Assembly: GCA_032209605.1 (NCBI GenBank)
Contig: JASFXZ010000016.1
Coordinates: 6,324,001 to 6,388,000 of the forward strand
DNA from: Mactromeris polynyma
Taxonomy: Eukaryota; Mollusca; Bivalvia; Venerida; Mactridae
Length of the DNA: 64,000 nucleotides
Direction of reading: 5' to 3'
Every line of letters starts with the position of its first letter. The first letter of the stretch is position 1. The notes beneath the pieces were generated by a model, which had not been told where the DNA came from, did no database searches, and saw only the letters and a list, made by a program, of their open reading frames with translations. The translations under genes were made by a program, and so were the position numbers. This document shows, one piece after another, positions 43,401 to 45,826 of the stretch.

Positions 43401-44372
43401 TAGGTATTACTGTAGTATGTGTTATAATTTATGTTCCAGCAATGACAGACAGATGTCTGGTGATCGGAGAGACAGCAGGGGCAGATTTGAGTCAAGGGGC
43501 CGTGGATTCAGGGGCAATTGGGCTGGGCCCAGATTTAAGGATGAAAGGTTTGTCTCTTTGGTACATTTTATTTCATTTCTAAAATGTTTGTGAATTTCAT
43601 TCAGATTTTTTAAATTGTTGAACTATCTATTGAAATTTGATCTTGGACATGTGTTGCTTAGGCCTAAAAAATGTCTGTTTCCTGTAACCCGACCGTAAAT
43701 TTTTACTGCCGACCGAAAAAAAAATTATAAAAAATATAAGGCTTTTTGACACAGCAATACTTTTCTGTAGAAATATTTATAAATTTGTACTGAAATAAAT
43801 TATAACCATTTTTGTGTAAGATCAATCAGTTAATACAAATGTTGGTTTTGGATAATGACTGATTGATGCTGCTGCCGAGATGTGCAACTTGTTAATTATC
43901 ACAGAAGTGAGATGAATAATTTGACTTCATGGTCATACATGCTTGTTTGAAAATCTGCATGAAAAAGTAATGAAATCCAAAATATTCATGTGTGCAGAAA
44001 CTTACGGATGGCAGTGTATAGTATGAAATAAATTATAACCATTTTTGTGTAAGATCAATCAGTTAATACAAATGTTGGTTTTGGATAATGACTGATTGAT
44101 GCTGCTGCCGAGATGTGCAACTTGTTAATTATCACAGAAGTGAGATGAATAATTTGACTTCATGGTCATACATGCTTGTTTGAAAATCTGCATGAAAAAG
44201 TAATGAAATCCAAAATATTCATGTGTGCAGAAACTTACGGATGGCAGTGTATATGGTCATTTCTCTCCATATTTTTTTCTATCTTATTTTCTTTTACAGG
44301 TTTGGCAGCAACGGAGCGGGATTTAGGGGTCGCAGTGACCCTAGTAGACATCATAGGTCATTCACAAAGTGA
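1235..44372 (+). CDS. VIRMA: VIRMA / protein virilizer homolog, 37 exons, 5' partial
   Basis: VIRMA is the scaffold of the nuclear m6A writer complex. In animals it binds WTAP, ZC3H13, HAKAI and RBM15 and steers METTL3/METTL14 to 3'UTR and stop-codon regions. I assembled 37 exons with GT-AG borders; all phases match, giving about 1864 codons and a TGA at 44370-44372. Recognisable VIRMA blocks are an acidic segment (YEAISSEDEF), the helical core (LLSELLPLPLP, NTRKLW, SILQSLCD, LTEHDY) and the tail (NTSRPPSMHVDDF, ending RSFTK). The human protein is about 1812 residues. Here the N-terminal virilizer domain, perhaps 100-150 residues, is missing because it lies upstream of the window, so the whole protein would be near 2000 residues. 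The extra length comes mainly from an Arg/Asp/Ser-rich exon at 2949-3560. Identity is from remembered family motifs; exon joins are from splice sites and frame. Separate exon entries follow. Confidence 0.95.
1964..2126 (+). CDS. VIRMA: VIRMA exon 2 (charged)
   Basis: The acceptor is atgacttcag and the donor is gtacac. It enters in phase 1, leaves in phase 2, and is open only in the frame that continues exon 1. The product is rich in Arg, Asp and Tyr (SRDRDVGESKDHYDREPYDD) and starts the charged low-complexity region. Confidence 0.87.
2390..2510. repeat. AT-rich low-complexity 'attaataaaatat' tract
   Basis: An imperfect repeat of aatattaataaa and related words lies in VIRMA intron 2. No other function is visible. 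Confidence 0.7.
2949..3560 (+). CDS. VIRMA: VIRMA exon 3, Arg/Asp-rich then Arg/Ser-rich low complexity
   Basis: At 612 nt this is by far the largest exon. The acceptor is acatttacag and the donor is gtaaaa; it enters in phase 2 and leaves in phase 2. The first two thirds are imperfect RD/RE repeats (for example RDYRDREERDWDRDK). The end is RS-rich (SPSRSRSRSFSGDRF, SRSRSPSPNK). Human VIRMA has a Pro-rich and acidic linker here, so this composition is unusual for the family. ZC3H13, a partner subunit, is known for similar R/D/E-rich and S-rich tracts. Strong purine bias keeps other frames open too, which explains several overlapping spurious ORFs. Confidence 0.9.
4325..4419 (+). CDS. VIRMA: VIRMA exon 4
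   Basis: The acceptor is cccattgtag and the donor is gtacgt. It completes the Arg codon left by exon 3 and ends in phase 1. The product is Met/Glu/Pro/Ser-rich (EVIPEQPSSPSPEHEA). Confidence 0.88.
5519..6303. mobile_element. hAT-like non-autonomous element, about 785 bp
   Basis: The left end cagggctagaatttaa and right end ttaaattcgagcccta are inverted repeats of about 16 bp. 'agtagt' flanks both sides. It is non-coding and lies in VIRMA intron 4. Confidence 0.65.
6503..6639 (+). CDS. VIRMA: VIRMA exon 5, acidic segment
   Basis: The acceptor is tcaatttacag and the donor is gtaagg; it ends in phase 0. It encodes an acidic stretch with GEYEAISSEDEFIDIDAEV. This lines up with the acidic YEQISSDED region of vertebrate VIRMA and anchors the gene identification at its 5' side. 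Confidence 0.92.
7193..7374. mobile_element. Palindromic MITE 'ACAGTAAAACCTCA' copy 1
   Basis: It starts acagtaaaacctcaagtaaa and ends ttattgaggttttctgta. The interior is ccattttcactgttttgctc. Both ends hold 'gaccacctcaataataag' type motifs. It lies in VIRMA intron 5. This is the most frequent family in the window. Confidence 0.85.
7519..7560 (+). CDS. VIRMA: VIRMA exon 6, 42-nt basic exon (possible cassette)
   Basis: The acceptor is tgttatacag and the donor is gtgagt. It is 14 codons long with phase 0 at both ends and encodes RLGYRLTPRRRRGS. Exons 5 and 7 would also join in frame without it, so it may be alternatively included. The strong splice sites support it, but its small size means it needs RNA evidence. 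Confidence 0.65.
8029..8469. repeat. Tandem repeat, 74-bp unit, six copies, tRNA-like
   Basis: Units start at 8029, 8103, 8177, 8251, 8325 and 8399 and differ at very few positions. The unit's ggtatgagcactgggttgtc resembles the tRNA-derived head of the SINE at 40220 (ggtagagcactgggttatca). It is therefore probably an amplified SINE head. It lies in VIRMA intron 6. Confidence 0.93.
8757..8996. repeat. Dispersed repeat C, short copy
   Basis: It starts attatacctcccgcaaatga and ends gtattaatcaccttcagtga. It shares both ends with the longer element at 21835-23025. Confidence 0.65.
9452..9775 (+). mobile_element. Tc1/mariner-type MITE 'CACTGCC', copy 1 (3'-truncated)
   Basis: It begins TA-CACTGCCATCCAAAGG and shares gaatttcgttactttttctt and ttataaatacttctacagaa with the copy at 17396. 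The far terminal repeat is missing. Confidence 0.8.
9926..10012 (+). CDS. VIRMA: VIRMA exon 7
   Basis: The acceptor is cattatttcag and the donor is gtaaga; it is 29 codons, phase 0 to phase 0. It contains DYEMDEEAYSYITAPFSPYQ, which matches the conserved segment that follows the acidic region in other VIRMA proteins. Confidence 0.9.
10556..10648. repeat. Short hairpin repeat 'gaggtgttggtgccag', copy 1
   Basis: gaggtgttggtgccag..tatctccatat is followed by ggagatggtagattctggct and taacccc. It is an imperfect palindrome of about 90 bp, also found at 16858-16942. Confidence 0.75.
10708..10856 (+). CDS. VIRMA: VIRMA exon 8
   Basis: The acceptor is ttgttcttacag and the donor is gtgaga; it ends in phase 2. 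It encodes a helical, Lys/Glu-rich segment (QQLIEIVEKFKEEKHHER), equivalent to the vertebrate stretch ending in LYREDR. Confidence 0.9.
11702..11942 (+). CDS. VIRMA: VIRMA exon 9, start of helical core
   Basis: The acceptor is atttaatag and the donor is gttagt (a non-consensus T at +3); it ends in phase 0. It encodes SWVESMESVPSLLPEGLSYL and later TALLDWTLEGLDESLAM. These match the WV..LE..PSL..GLSYL...LVDWT blocks of the family. Confidence 0.93.
12489..12596 (+). CDS. VIRMA: VIRMA exon 10
   Basis: The acceptor is taaatttacag and the donor is gtatgt; it is 36 codons, phase 0 to phase 0. It contains SLKLQIISALDKTIRLK, equivalent to the conserved SLKLNAFKALDSVI helix of vertebrate VIRMA. Confidence 0.93.
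13133..13255. repeat. Dispersed repeat A, copy 2
   Basis: This is the second copy of the repeat at 82-205. It lies in VIRMA intron 10. Confidence 0.75.
14155..14360 (+). CDS. VIRMA: VIRMA exon 11
   Basis: The acceptor is tcaattctag. Two donors overlap at 14356-14361 (gtaag followed by gtatg). Only the downstream gtatgc at 14361 keeps exon 12 in frame, because using the upstream one gives a stop after two codons. It encodes GLEWFMGTHR and VVRVILALTNLIKKIHVFEV. Confidence 0.92.
14494..15049. mobile_element. MITE with 'tttgccctttaccgacc' termini, 556 bp
   Basis: The left end reads gggcctaaattaaaa..ttgtttgccctttaccgacc, and the right end is its complement (ggtcggtaaagggcaaacaa). The terminal repeats are about 40 bp. 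It is non-coding and lies in VIRMA intron 11. Confidence 0.75.
15096..15272 (-). mobile_element. Palindromic MITE 'ACAGTAAAACCTCA' copy 2 (reversed)
   Basis: The interior reads gagcaaaagagtgaaaatgg, the complement of the other copies, and it ends ttaagtgaggttttactgt. It lies 53 bp from the forward copy at 15325. Confidence 0.85.
15325..15506 (+). mobile_element. Palindromic MITE 'ACAGTAAAACCTCA' copy 3
   Basis: It runs from tacagtaaaacctcacttaa to tcgaggttttactgta, in forward orientation, ending 52 bp before the acceptor of VIRMA exon 12. Confidence 0.87.
15559..15730 (+). CDS. VIRMA: VIRMA exon 12
   Basis: The acceptor is acattgcag and the donor is gtaagt. It enters in phase 2 and leaves in phase 0. 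The acidic SETDIDGLTTCVEEIIKVYS matches the vertebrate SEGEIERLINLLEEVFHL segment. A pogo-like MITE begins five bases inside the following intron. Confidence 0.93.
15736..15924 (+). mobile_element. Pogo-like MITE 'GGACCTCGTTTATT' copy 1
   Basis: The motifs are ggacctcgtttatttgacaa, cttcttaggcacatcgaatt and a degenerate right end. It starts directly after the gtaag donor of VIRMA exon 12. Confidence 0.8.
15974..16272. mobile_element. hAT-like MITE 'CAGGGGTTCTAA', 299 bp
   Basis: It has caggggttctaa at the left and ttagaacccctg at the right. The interior has gatcaatgtaaatctgatga followed by a G run, shared with 37046-37311. Confidence 0.75.
16621..16800. repeat. Dispersed repeat B, copy 1
   Basis: It shares cagtaact, catcatcaccc, tgaatgat.ataat and ctgctacttcaagaattagt (then gacacccctg) with 18643-18800. 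Confidence 0.7.
16858..16942. repeat. Short hairpin repeat 'gaggtgttggtgccag', copy 2
   Basis: This is the second copy of the 10556 repeat, in the same orientation, in VIRMA intron 12. Confidence 0.75.
16988..17085 (+). CDS. VIRMA: VIRMA exon 13
   Basis: The acceptor is taattttcag and the donor is gtatgt; it ends in phase 2. It encodes ELKTGPDDPYPGFYHMANS, equivalent to the vertebrate GPPERDDPYPVLFRYLHS. Confidence 0.93.
17396..17794 (+). mobile_element. Tc1/mariner-type MITE 'CACTGCC', complete copy, 399 bp
   Basis: The left end is cactgccatccaaaagtttc and the right end is gagcttttggagggcagtg. The terminal inverted repeats are about 24 bp and a TA lies outside both ends. It is non-coding and lies in VIRMA intron 13. 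Confidence 0.88.
18223..18400 (+). CDS. VIRMA: VIRMA exon 14
   Basis: The acceptor is ttacatttcag and the donor is gtaagt; it ends in phase 0. It encodes HLLESLFFIVSSPATSGIP and AEYQHGLLYLGSRAEVTNKI, which match helical repeats in the VIRMA core. Confidence 0.93.
18643..18800. repeat. Dispersed repeat B, copy 2
   Basis: This is the second copy of the repeat at 16621, in the same orientation, in VIRMA intron 14. Confidence 0.7.
18974..19441. mobile_element. hAT-like MITE 'TAGGGATGTCAACGA', 468 bp
   Basis: The left end is tagggatgtcaacgaatggc and the right end is gaatactcgttgacatccct then a. Subterminal 'attcgaatattcg' motifs occur at both ends. It is non-coding and lies in VIRMA intron 14. 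Confidence 0.82.
19929..20049 (+). CDS. VIRMA: VIRMA exon 15
   Basis: The acceptor is gtgtattacag and the donor is gtactt; it ends in phase 1. It encodes QLGVELIYYLQVITLVDKL, a hydrophobic helix of the core. Confidence 0.92.
20083..20350. mobile_element. Foldback MITE, about 80-bp arms
   Basis: Left arm 20083-20165 (gatcaaagggggt..cacagtaaaa..actatatagacaaggggtg) is the near-complement of 20270-20350. It can fold into a long hairpin in VIRMA intron 15. Confidence 0.85.
20460..20695 (-). mobile_element. tRNA-derived SINE (minus strand)
   Basis: The complement starts ggcggcctctgtggctgagt, like a tRNA A-box region (tggctgagtgg). A B-box-like gcgggttcaatccaaccc follows, then the tail. It lies in VIRMA intron 15. 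Confidence 0.7.
20783..21026. mobile_element. Foldback MITE with 'gagtgct..caacctctt' ends
   Basis: The left end (atgagtgctgctg..caacctcttt..taacgtc) pairs with the right end (gacgtca..aagaggttg..agcactca). It lies in VIRMA intron 15, about 430 bp after the other foldback element. Confidence 0.75.
21112..21265 (+). mobile_element. tRNA-derived SINE
   Basis: aaccagctcagtagtagagg (A-box-like) and gaggtcgcaggattggtccc (B-box-like) have tRNA spacing. A short tail follows. Confidence 0.6.
21488..21637 (+). CDS. VIRMA: VIRMA exon 16
   Basis: The acceptor is tctattacag and the donor is gtatat; phase 1 to phase 1. It encodes MLHMLYTMTFAPLGHSAVVQ, matching vertebrate LHNLYLITFNPVGRSAVGHV. Confidence 0.94.
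21835..23025. repeat. Dispersed repeat C, long copy with GGTC run
   Basis: It starts taccccc and aacgaagtttgagggggtat, then a run of ggtcggtcggtc units (21886-21940), and ends gtattaatcaccttcagtga. A second similar head (ataaccccacttcaaaatat) lies at 22760, so it may be two nested copies. It lies in VIRMA intron 16. Confidence 0.65.
23137..23280 (+). CDS. VIRMA: VIRMA exon 17
   Basis: The acceptor is ctatatttag and the donor is gtaaca; phase 1 to phase 1. It encodes VCAGYTAELMNLIVHHSDSL, corresponding to the vertebrate YACILILVVVQSSSDV helix. Confidence 0.92.
23689..23892 (+). CDS. VIRMA: VIRMA exon 18
   Basis: The acceptor is aacttttcag and the donor is gtatgg; phase 1 to phase 1. It encodes KLSKLKDWLTPLKSF and PRGLITVLRVLKQLAIAP, matching the vertebrate LGKWLEPLKNL and TALRVLCNVACPP segments. 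Confidence 0.94.
24498..24583 (+). CDS. VIRMA: VIRMA exon 19
   Basis: The acceptor is tgactttcag and the donor is gtttgt; it ends in phase 0. It encodes LKYKYVLVELFSADCCPIFV, matching the vertebrate LKWNLAVIQLFSAEGMDTFI. Confidence 0.94.
24759..25110. repeat. Dispersed repeat with 'gatcaataactt' duplication
   Basis: Two related halves carry 'tgatcaataacttcagaagt' and 'cgatcaataacttaaaaagc', followed by similar 'catttgtcca.tcat' and 'cggacaagtt' motifs. This repeat class with 'GGTCAAGGTCA' type phrases is common in bivalve introns. Confidence 0.5.
25267..25413 (+). CDS. VIRMA: VIRMA exon 20
   Basis: The acceptor is tttattatag and the donor is gtatga; it is 49 codons, phase 0 to phase 0. It contains LSDLMLRPWQQG and IRPCLEMLKAMTQYLI, matching vertebrate LNSILTQPW and RCTLTLLKTMLTELL. 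Confidence 0.93.
25532..25693 (+). mobile_element. Pogo-like MITE 'GGACCTCGTTTATT' copy 2
   Basis: It shares tttattcgacaaccttctat, aaggcacgtcgaattgaaat and gaatgaacgagttccaactg. It lies in VIRMA intron 20. Confidence 0.8.
25968..26112. repeat. Dispersed repeat of the 'tgccc..gtccgt..ctcaaactt' class
   Basis: It contains gtgccctat, gtttctgtccgtttgggtgt, cctcaaacttgataggtctc and aggtcagaggtcaag. It is distantly like repeat D and ends near the acceptor of VIRMA exon 21. Confidence 0.5.
26134..26229 (+). CDS. VIRMA: VIRMA exon 21
   Basis: The acceptor is gaatttttcag and the donor is gtaagt; it is 32 codons, phase 0 to phase 0. FELHTVLCSVPVSNMWGLEI corresponds to the vertebrate TLHMLLCSIPLSG helix. 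Confidence 0.93.
26408..26586 (+). mobile_element. MITE 'CAGGGTTCCACT', about 180 bp, copy 1
   Basis: The left end is cagggttccactaagtgctg and the right end is gtcaaatggaacccct. Same family as 36721-36902, in the opposite orientation. Confidence 0.72.
26863..26935 (+). CDS. VIRMA: VIRMA exon 22
   Basis: The acceptor is tttttatcag and the donor is gtatgt; it ends in phase 1. IQKDIVDTIAAYTQPLSQ matches vertebrate IQNDIIDILLTFTQGV. Confidence 0.93.
27760..27896 (+). CDS. VIRMA: VIRMA exon 23, conserved LLSELLPLPLP block
   Basis: The acceptor is attgttttcag and the donor is gtaggt; it ends in phase 0. YLSGLQLLSELLPLPLPLQT is nearly the same as the vertebrate FSGLILLSELLPLPLPMQT. It is one of the strongest identifiers of the family in this window. 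Confidence 0.96.
28668..28867 (+). CDS. VIRMA: VIRMA exon 24
   Basis: The acceptor is acacttttag and the donor is gtaaga; it ends in phase 2. LAINTRKLWSAHLLPL and QMSDLASPTATM match vertebrate VALNTRKLWSMHL and QLCDLASPTALL. Confidence 0.96.
29945..30118 (+). CDS. VIRMA: VIRMA exon 25
   Basis: The acceptor is tctcttttag and the donor is gtaatt; it enters and leaves in phase 2. It encodes CILDILLEHIELCAETSKAG and RFLNLLAYLISQPAIKCTML, equivalent to the vertebrate VLDLIVEDL and LLALLDALASHKACKLAIL helices. Confidence 0.93.
30436..30657. repeat. Dispersed repeat D ('atgcccccttcgaagaag'), copy 1
   Basis: The phrases are tttttatgcccc, tcggtcggtctgtccg, cttgacctatcatcctcaaa and aaaggtcaaggtcacagggg. 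It ends only about 40 bp before the acceptor of VIRMA exon 26. Confidence 0.85.
30698..30803 (+). CDS. VIRMA: VIRMA exon 26
   Basis: The acceptor is ggttataacag and the donor is gtaggt; it ends in phase 0. SSSDEKYQNVLQKLLDILNH matches the vertebrate GDERYAEIFQDLLALV. Confidence 0.93.
30838..31055 (+). mobile_element. tRNA-derived SINE
   Basis: The head ggttgaggggtagagcgcct carries an A box and gtgagttcgagtcctgcg carries a B box, followed by a body with ggttggtaaccaggaagcag and an A/T-rich tail. It lies in VIRMA intron 26. Confidence 0.78.
31430..31945. repeat. 24-bp minisatellite with interspersed shorter unit
   Basis: The unit gttaagatctgtattcttac plus tcaa (24 bp) is repeated about 20 times. 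A variant 'acttaagaatgtattcttgc' breaks the period by 18 bp. All lengths are multiples of three, so the - strand stays open for 178 codons (SKNTDLNL repeats). It lies in VIRMA intron 26. Confidence 0.92.
32111..32185 (+). CDS. VIRMA: VIRMA exon 27
   Basis: The acceptor is tctgtttcag and the donor is gtaaat; it is 25 codons, phase 0 to phase 0. It starts SILQSLCDMEVTLSSVE, matching vertebrate SILQSLCDQDIALIL. Confidence 0.95.
33357..33517 (+). CDS. VIRMA: VIRMA exon 28
   Basis: The acceptor is tatattatag and the donor is gtgagt; it ends in phase 2. It encodes VLPCIRALVMLTEHDYSFYL, matching vertebrate LLTCVRTMMFLAEHDYGLFH. Confidence 0.95.
33556..33735 (+). mobile_element. Palindromic MITE 'ACAGTAAAACCTCA' copy 4
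   Basis: It is a decayed copy containing gactacctcaataataaaac and ending ttattattgagtttttagtg. It abuts the pogo-like element starting at 33735. Confidence 0.78.
33735..34461. mobile_element. Pogo-like MITE, larger family, 727 bp
   Basis: The left end tacagtggaataccgttggc and the right end gccaacgggattctactgta are inverted repeats of about 30 bp ending in TA. It is non-coding, lies in VIRMA intron 28, and is probably mobilised in trans by a pogo/Tigger-type transposase. Confidence 0.82.
35281..35542 (+). CDS. VIRMA: VIRMA exon 29
   Basis: The acceptor is ttcctttttag and the donor is gtaaat; it ends in phase 0. It encodes LYRLLQRIKFKFSKDSSDCL and ITLTNQELRDVVAW, matching vertebrate LHSLLKRVVSTFSKDTGEL and MSINAAELKQLL. 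Confidence 0.95.
35597..35735. repeat. Dispersed repeat E, copy 1
   Basis: It contains gcagccgtactaacatggtt then ttgctattt, and accaccaaggca, caacgtttgtaaccttga and ggttaac. It matches 48857-48995. It lies in VIRMA intron 29. Confidence 0.75.
36575..36674 (+). CDS. VIRMA: VIRMA exon 30
   Basis: The acceptor is gtattatatag and the donor is gtatgt; it ends in phase 1. EEEALDSLVDSVNSLISLL matches vertebrate DDNLDSLLDSVVGLKQML. Confidence 0.94.
36721..36902 (-). mobile_element. MITE 'CAGGGGTTCCACT', about 180 bp, copy 2
   Basis: The complement starts caggggttccactagatgct. It shares gaagggtcaatttt and the terminal motifs with the copy at 26408. Confidence 0.72.
37046..37311. mobile_element. Related MITE 'CAG(G)TGTGTCAA', 266 bp
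   Basis: The ends are caggtgtgtcaa and ttgacacctctg. Its interior (cagatcaacataaatctgat and a 17-base G run) is like the element at 15974. Confidence 0.65.
37700..37918. repeat. Dispersed repeat D, copy 2
   Basis: It is about 90% identical by eye to 30436-30657, including cttgggtagcagaggaaccc and gttttacaaacatctcttgt. It lies in VIRMA intron 30. Confidence 0.85.
38142..38322 (+). mobile_element. Palindromic MITE 'ACAGTAAAACCTCA' copy 5
   Basis: It starts atagtaaaacctcacattaa and ends ttattgaggttttactgta. It lies in VIRMA intron 30. Confidence 0.84.
38477..38744 (+). CDS. VIRMA: VIRMA exon 31
   Basis: The acceptor is gacatttttag and the donor is gtaaga; it ends in phase 2. It encodes SLSMLFAMRTVYSVTDPDDE and DEPDLVTLDLDVMCQKYCKD, matching vertebrate SLQNLFNNRTAYVLAD and TDLDLVKVDLIELSEKCC. 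Confidence 0.95.
38788..38948 (+). mobile_element. Palindromic MITE 'ACAGTAAAACCTCA' copy 6 (decayed)
   Basis: It contains aaaaacctcacttaaagtcg and caagtccattttttactgtt, but its right end is eroded. It lies in VIRMA intron 31. Confidence 0.72.
39513..39665. repeat. 32-bp minisatellite, four to five copies
   Basis: The unit atgaaggggattttgtccta plus cttgtaaaattc starts at 39541, 39573 and 39605, with decayed flanking copies. It lies in VIRMA intron 31. Confidence 0.85.
39912..39973 (+). CDS. VIRMA: VIRMA exon 32
   Basis: The acceptor is gtcctttcag and the donor is gtaagt; it ends in phase 1. It encodes DRRKSQEFISWRGRGVRRPF, the start of the basic Arg/Gly-rich tail. Confidence 0.92.
40012..40192 (+). 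mobile_element. Pogo-like MITE 'GGACCTCGTTTATT' copy 3
   Basis: It ends cgaatgaacgaggtccaact then gta, the intact right terminal repeat of the family. It is followed by a tRNA-derived SINE. Confidence 0.82.
40207..40460 (+). mobile_element. tRNA-derived SINE
   Basis: The head gttggctcagttggtagagc then actgggttatcacccaggag is tRNA-like, and ggtctgagtttgaaggc is a decayed B box. The body runs to the A-rich aataaaaatgg near 40460. It lies in VIRMA intron 32. Confidence 0.75.
40632..40834 (+). CDS. VIRMA: VIRMA exon 33, SRPPSMHVDD signature
   Basis: The acceptor is tttcattcag and the donor is gtaaat; it ends in phase 0. It encodes MRGRGIARG and then RPPNTSRPPSMHVDDFM. The second stretch is the most conserved part of the VIRMA C-terminus (NTSRPPSMHVDDFV in vertebrates). 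Confidence 0.97.
41582..41684 (+). CDS. VIRMA: VIRMA exon 34, RGG-like
   Basis: The acceptor is tattatgtag and the donor is gtacga; it ends in phase 1. It encodes repeated RGRGFDRG motifs and FLTPPGNFRRD, matching vertebrate FFTPPASKGNYSRRE. The Arg/Gly-rich make-up suggests RNA contact. Confidence 0.94.
41783..41956 (+). mobile_element. Pogo-like MITE 'GGACCTCGTTTATT' copy 4
   Basis: It has tattgttggacctcgtttat at the left and gaatgaacaaggtctgactg at the right. It lies in VIRMA intron 34. Confidence 0.82.
42308..42389 (+). CDS. VIRMA: VIRMA exon 35
   Basis: The acceptor is aatatttcag and the donor is gtaagt; it ends in phase 2. It encodes NSRGGRDGENTLYRSKPPFV and a short basic end. The phases link exons 34 and 36. 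Confidence 0.9.
43135..43414 (+). mobile_element. Palindromic MITE 'ACAGTAAAACCTCA' copy 7 with internal duplication
   Basis: It starts acagtaaaatcttacttaaa and ends with ggtattactgta. The middle block (attaagaacacaattttt..acggttttgctctttattca) is duplicated, making it about 100 bp longer than other copies. It ends 25 bp before VIRMA exon 36. Confidence 0.8.
43440..43547 (+). CDS. VIRMA: VIRMA exon 36
   Basis: The acceptor is tatgttccag and the donor is gtttgt; it ends in phase 2. It encodes RRDSRGRFESRGRGFRGNWA, an RG-rich stretch of the tail. Confidence 0.92.
43658..43740. mobile_element. MITE family 'GGCC(T/A)AAA', partial copy
   Basis: It contains ttaggcctaaaaaatgtctg and ctgtaacccgaccg. 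It is the left end only, and abuts another MITE at 43742. Confidence 0.55.
43742..44253 (-). mobile_element. Tc1/mariner-type MITE 'CACTGCC', reversed, internally duplicated
   Basis: It is the complement of the 17396 family. A 233-bp segment starting at 43792 is repeated from 44025 with no difference that I can see. The right end is ggatggcagtg followed by TATA; the other terminus is missing. It lies in the last VIRMA intron. Confidence 0.85.
44300..44372 (+). CDS. VIRMA: VIRMA exon 37, C-terminus and stop
   Basis: The acceptor is tcttttacag. It encodes GFRGRSDPSRHHRSFTK and then TGA. The ending resembles the vertebrate C-terminus RHVRSFTR, so the stop is confidently placed. Confidence 0.95.
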
Positions 44373-44764
44373 TCACATGTGTTCTGTATAAACTATGTAA
44401 TGTTTTGCAATCTGTGAATGTGTGATTGTTGGAAGAACTTCATTTTATCTACCATTCAAATTGTGTGCACAACGCTTATCAGTGTTTCCATGCAAATTTC
44501 TACCATCTTAACTGTATTCAGCAAACTGCTGGCTAAAGACACTGACATACTTTTGCCCCTCTCAGTGACATATAGACATAAAAAAAACATTCATCAGCAT
44601 ATAGGGACACCACTATTCTGTAATTATTTCGAACTGTTGTATTATATTGAAGCTGCAAGGTATTCTTTCTGATTACAATCTTGTTTGTTCTGATGTTTTC
44701 GACAAAAGATTGAGAATCTTTGTCTTTTCACCTGATTTCCTTTATTTGGACAGAAAAATAGTAG

Positions 44765-44770
44765 AATAAA
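44765..44770 (+). promoter_or_regulatory. poly(A) signal AATAAA (proximal)
   Basis: This is the first canonical AATAAA after the VIRMA stop, about 390 bases downstream. It would give a short 3'UTR that excludes the hairpin at 45155-45258. Confidence 0.4.
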
Positions 44771-45154
44771 AGTTGTCTGATTGAGTCAGATATGTGCAAA
44801 AATGGTCTTATATATCCTGGTGTAGGGGGCCATTCTCTGTTGTTTTTAAGTTTTCATCTCTAATGAGTATTCTCAGGCATACGTGCAAGCTATTAAATAT
44901 ACTATAAATATACAATCAGAATACTGTAATTTTAAGGGTAAGTATGGAATGATTTTGAGCCAGAAAAGCCCCTCAAAATGAATGCTGATTTTTCTCAAAT
45001 TTGATTATTTTCTTCAATCAAGTTATACCATTGCTAGTATTGAAACTGTGCTGACAAGGAGTTTTACTTTTTGTATAAAAATTGGGTGTAAAATCGTTTA
45101 TGAATTAAATATTCAATGATGCTATTATTTTATTTATCTTTTGATGAATGCACA

Positions 45155-45258
45155 GGTTCTTGAAACTAACTATTTTAATGTTCTATATGGCCTATAAGAA
45201 TATTCTTATTATAGTAAATGGGCCATATAGAACATTAAAATAGTTTGCTTCAAGTACC
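45155..45258. repeat. Inverted repeat, 38-bp arms (3'UTR hairpin)
   Basis: Arms 45155-45192 and 45221-45258 pair with three mismatches around a 28-base loop. The octamer-like gatgaat(g/a) occurs on both sides, which suggests insertion of a foldback element. It lies in the presumed VIRMA 3'UTR. Confidence 0.8.
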
Positions 45259-45282
45259 TATGGATGAATATTTTATGTCAAC

Positions 45283-45288
45283 AATAAA
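45283..45288 (+). promoter_or_regulatory. poly(A) signal AATAAA (distal)
   Basis: A canonical hexamer is followed within 20-30 bases by a T/G-rich element (tgtgtttagtgttct), the usual layout of a cleavage site. Using it would keep the hairpin in the mRNA. Confidence 0.5.
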
Positions 45289-45826
45289 GTTGTCAAATGC
45301 AACTGTGTTTAGTGTTCTCTAAAGTAACAAAAGCCTTCTTGTACATTAAGCTGTCATGTTTGATATGACTCTGAAATATTTAACAACCCGAGGTGAGTCA
45401 TATGGTTAACCTTTGACACTTCAATCAGTACAGAGCATGTGTAAGACCTTTTTTTAAAGACCGCCTGTCTTGGAAAATACATTTATCTCAACATTTGGTT
45501 TTGTTTATACATGTTTATATTCACAAAGCTGGGTGTTTGAAAAAAAAATTCAACACTGATACCGTAAGTAGTTTTATGTCTAACGTTTTTTGAGATAGAC
45601 GTTCTATATTACATTTAGCTTCGTTATGTGTCTGCCTGTCTATCACTAAACATGTATGGCTATACAAGATGTTACTAAAATTGCTTTATGCTAATTCTGC
45701 TCACAGTCTAAGTTGTAACGCGACAAGGCTGATGCAGACGTTCGTTTTTTAAAAACAACCAACTATTCTACTGATTTTTAATAACCACTTCAAAAATGTC
45801 ATATCAGAACAAATTGATCAATTTGT

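Larger units (their letters stand above)
44373..45300 (+). other. VIRMA: VIRMA 3'UTR region (inferred extent)
   Basis: This AT-rich stretch after the VIRMA stop has no coding signal. Two AATAAA signals, at 44765 and 45283, mark likely short and long 3' ends. The second is followed by a GU-rich stretch and lies just after a large hairpin. The extent is inferred, not measured. Confidence 0.55.
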
